Source: Cecembia sp.
Lineage (GTDB): Bacteria > Bacteroidota > Bacteroidia > Cytophagales > Cyclobacteriaceae
DNA length: 56,791 bases
Direction: 5' to 3'
NCBI RefSeq assembly: GCF_007126775.1
Contig: NZ_SLAP01000187.1
Location: 1 to 56,791 of the forward strand
Shown here: piece after piece, positions 55,236 through 56,791 of the stretch
Layout: every line of letters starts with the position of its first letter
How positions within the stretch are numbered: the stretch's first letter is position 1
Notes under the pieces: generated by a model
The model's input: only the letters and a program-made list of their open reading frames with translations
What the model was told of the DNA's origin: nothing
Databases searched by the model: none
Position numbers and translations under genes: made by a program

Positions 55236-55304
55236 CGGTTTTCAGGACTGACCGTTAAGCAATCAGCCTTTTGGCTGATTTTAGGGAGGGACCAGGATGC
55301 AGGC
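55236..55304. repeat. repeat element, copy 2 (after leuB)
   Basis: Blocks 55236-55258 and 55281-55304 match copy 1 after leuD in the same orientation. The middle holds AATCAGCC-TTTT-GGCTGATT (55261-55280), an 8-bp hairpin, not the palindrome of copy 1. It begins 45 bp after leuB. The hairpin may help end transcription, though few T follow it. Confidence 0.72.
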
Positions 55305-55405
55305 GAGGAGAAAACCATTCAGATTTAAGGGGTTAAAGGGTTCATTAAGGTTTTTTGGATTGAGGCTTTCCTTGCTCTGATGGTCTGCCACTAGCATAGG
55401 TCTTT

Positions 55406-55499
55406 CCTTGTCATTTCGACTGTAAGGAGAAATCTATAATAAACCAAGAAATGAGATTCTGATAGATTTCTCAGTCGTTCCTCCTTCGAAATGACAAGG
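55406..55499. repeat. 94-bp inverted-repeat element (MITE-like)
   Basis: Outer arms CCTTGTCATTTCGA (55406-55419) and TCGAAATGACAAGG (55486-55499) pair over 14 bp; inner arms GAGAAATCTAT (55427-55437) and ATAGATTTCTC (55462-55472) pair over 11 bp. Elements with a TGTCATTTCGA...GAGAAATCT pattern are, as far as I remember, dispersed in many Bacteroidota genomes. It contains no gene. Confidence 0.75.
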
Positions 55500-55604
55500 T
55501 GAAGCCTTTTTGTATTTCACTCGTATTCTTGAAGGGAAGGTCTTGATTAATCTTCCTTTTTAAATGAAGAACAATATCATAGCCTTTTATCAAACAATAC
55601 CAAC

Positions 55605-55680
55605 AGGCCGTCCCACAGGGACGGTGGGGGTCATTGAAGCGCTGGATTTGCTACCGATGGGTTGTGTCGCTGGCACAATT
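55605..55680. repeat. long repeat L, left of the array and transposase
   Basis: Starts with a hairpin (CCGTCCC, ACA, GGGACGG), then a 20-odd base linker, GCGCTGGATTTGCTACCGAT and GGGTTGTGTCGCTGGCACAA. The same element in the same orientation begins at 56717. On its reverse strand it contains CCCATCGGTAGC, nearly the core of the 53-bp array. Confidence 0.8.
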
Positions 55681-55826
55681 CCCTGAAATCCAAAAATTGA
55701 ATAAGGTAGGAAATTAATCGATAGAAAGAGATTTGGAATTGGGGACGGCAGCAATTGCAAGGATAATCCGGTTTTCAATTTTGTAGAGTTTAATTAAAGG
55801 AAGAGAAAACAATAGGGGATGAATCA

Positions 55827-56117
55827 GATCCCATAGGGATCCCCTATAGTTAGCAAATGGATGGTCGATGGTACGATTCAATCCCAGAGGGATTGCCCAT
55901 CGTTAGCCAATTAACGTGCAATCCTATCCACCAATCCCGTAGGGATTGCCTATCGTTAGCTAATTAGCATTTATTTGTGCCCCATAATCCCAGCGGGATT
56001 ACCCATTGTTAACTAGAATTACAGATAAATCAACCACCAATCCCGCGGGGATTTCCCATCGGTGGCAGATTGACAATTGAATTCGCGCGTCAATCCTGAA
56101 GGGATTGCCCATTGAAA
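55827..56117. repeat. six-unit palindrome array with exact 53-bp period
   Basis: Units begin at 55827, 55880, 55933, 55986, 56039 and 56092, always 53 bp apart. Each is about 28 bp: a palindrome AATCCC-NNN-GGGATT, one base, then CCCATCGTTAGC or a close variant. The 25-bp stretches between them differ from each other apart from a loose AATTA at their start. Units vary at several positions, and the first and last are the most degenerate. No unit is found one period before or after. No cas gene is in the window, so I do not call it CRISPR. The transposase follows 47 bp later. Confidence 0.82.
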
Positions 56118-56164
56118 AATTCCCTTTTCTTAATTTATCCGGATGCATTTGAAATAATGACCTT

Positions 56165-56626
56165 TTATAACACAGGTTTGAACAAATACCTTTCCTCAAA
56201 TGGAACCTGAAATTTTTCCAACATCTCGGTATACTCCTGCAAAAAGGTCTTTTTCTTATGATGTTCCTCCTGTAATTGAATATATTTAATAACCCTGCTG
56301 ATATGGGACCTGCTGTAAGAAAATGCACCATATCCATCCTGCCATGAAAATTTTGATTTAGTCAAACCGGAATCATTAATAAAGTTCATCGATCCGATTT
56401 TTGTTTCTTTCATCAAATCAGAAATTGATTGATGAGGCCTAAGTCCAATAAGTATATGGACATGGTCAGGAACCCCATTAATGGCCAGTAATTTATGCTC
56501 TCTTTTTTGAATGATTCCTGTCATGTATTTGAACAGATCATCTTTCCATTCAGGTCGGATTAAAGTGGCTCTGTTTTTCACCGCAAAAACTACCTGAATA
56601 TGAATTTGGGTATATGTATTTGCCAT
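56165..56626 (-). CDS. Y1 transposase, IS200/IS605-like or REP-associated (RAYT)
   Basis: A 153-residue single-domain HUH nuclease. YTQIHIQVVFAVKNR opens the fold, PDHVHILIGLRP carries the HUH histidines H55 and H57, and Y115 (VIKYIQLQEEHH) is the probable catalytic tyrosine. The size fits IS200/IS605 TnpA; the surrounding palindromic repeats fit a REP-associated transposase. No TnpB partner is near. All key residues are present and the frame is intact, so it may be active. It faces the array. Confidence 0.85.
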   Translation of the reverse strand: MANTYTQIHIQVVFAVKNRATLIRPEWKDDLFKYMTGIIQKREHKLLAINGVPDHVHILIGLRPHQSISDLMKETKIGSMNFINDSGLTKSKFSWQDGYGAFSYSRSHISRVIKYIQLQEEHHKKKTFLQEYTEMLEKFQVPFEERYLFKPVL

Positions 56627-56716
56627 AGTTTTTAAAAATTTAGGATATGAATTTAAAAATGTAGATACACAGATAAAAGAAATTGAGTGAAGTTAATCGG
56701 ATAAATTAAATTTTAC

Positions 56717-56791
56717 AGGCCGTCCCGCTGGGACGGTTGGGGTTTATTTAGGCGCTGGATTTGCTACCGATGGGTTTGCCGCTGGCACAAT
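56717..56791. repeat. long repeat R, right of the transposase (reaches the window end)
   Basis: Same element and orientation as 55605-55680: CCGTCCC-GCT-GGGACGG hairpin, then the shared GCGCTGGATTTGCTACCGAT and the GGCACAAT end. L and R enclose the array and the transposase, about 1.1 kb in all. It may continue beyond the window. Confidence 0.8.

Noticed and set aside
55590..55778. 62-codon minus-strand frame
   Set aside because: It lies across repeat L and has no family resemblance.
55827..56117. CRISPR array
   Set aside because: Units differ at many positions, intervals are only 25 bp, the repeat is a simple palindrome plus a fixed tail, and no cas gene is in the window.
1..56791. tRNA, rRNA, riboswitch or prophage
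   Set aside because: No cloverleaf, rRNA-like stretch, known riboswitch core or phage gene was recognised by eye; a covariance-model scan would be needed to exclude small RNAs.

Overview
The window looks like a chromosomal segment of a Bacteroidota bacterium, most likely Cytophagales (Cyclobacteriaceae-like). The signs are low GC, promoters of the TTTG / TAnnTTTG kind instead of -35/-10 boxes, few Shine-Dalgarno sequences, several TTG or GTG starts, a TonB receptor paired with a DUF4249 lipoprotein, a DUF4290-murA pair, an OmpA protein with thrombospondin type 3 repeats, and a MurA with Asp at the fosfomycin-target position. Family names come from reading translations by eye; no search was run. 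No tRNA or rRNA gene was seen.

Layout. 1-5133 (minus): 5' part of ftsK, pyrD, two tandem outer-membrane barrel proteins, a small membrane protein and xerD. 5272-8599 (plus): aroQ, a class V aminotransferase, a MarC-family protein, rnhA and trmN6. 8692-13631 (plus): an envelope module of IPT/kelch-like lipoprotein, TonB-dependent receptor and DUF4249 lipoprotein. 13634-24957 is housekeeping: a saccharopine dehydrogenase-like enzyme, cdd, an esterase, a UPF0158 protein, a NatAB-like ABC exporter, a secreted protein of unknown function, dnaJ-grpE, obgE, adk, hpt and an M42-like peptidase. 25135-31766: ompA, murA-DUF4290, a PcrA-type helicase and a lipid A-type acyltransferase. 31875-37796: an ECF sigma factor with a small anti-sigma candidate, gmk, nadD, a lipoprotein, a lipid kinase, a second ECF sigma factor and a glycosyltransferase. 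37928-41056: tgt, an LptF/LptG permease and an EamA transporter.

41057-41869 is a gene graveyard. It holds a second copy of the end of the EamA gene, a broken response-regulator tail, an orphan signal-peptide ORF and small repeats. A MazF-type toxin-antitoxin pair and ispE follow.

43594-55191 is one branched-chain amino acid locus: ilvD-ilvB-ilvN-ilvC-leuA-leuC-leuD, then a second isopropylmalate/citramalate synthase and leuB. It is preceded by what reads as a complete ribosome-mediated attenuator: a 17-residue leader peptide rich in Leu/Ile/Val, an antiterminator strand directly after its stop codon, and a 12-bp terminator stem ending 31 nt before ilvD. With the genes present, leucine, valine and (if the second synthase makes citramalate) isoleucine could all be made from pyruvate.

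55192-56791 is a repeat-dense tail around a Y1 (HUH) transposase. Its most striking part is a six-unit array of degenerate palindromes with an exact 53-bp period. Longer direct repeats that contain the same sequence motifs lie on both sides of the array and transposase. This and the ilv attenuator are the two best candidates for undescribed biology here.
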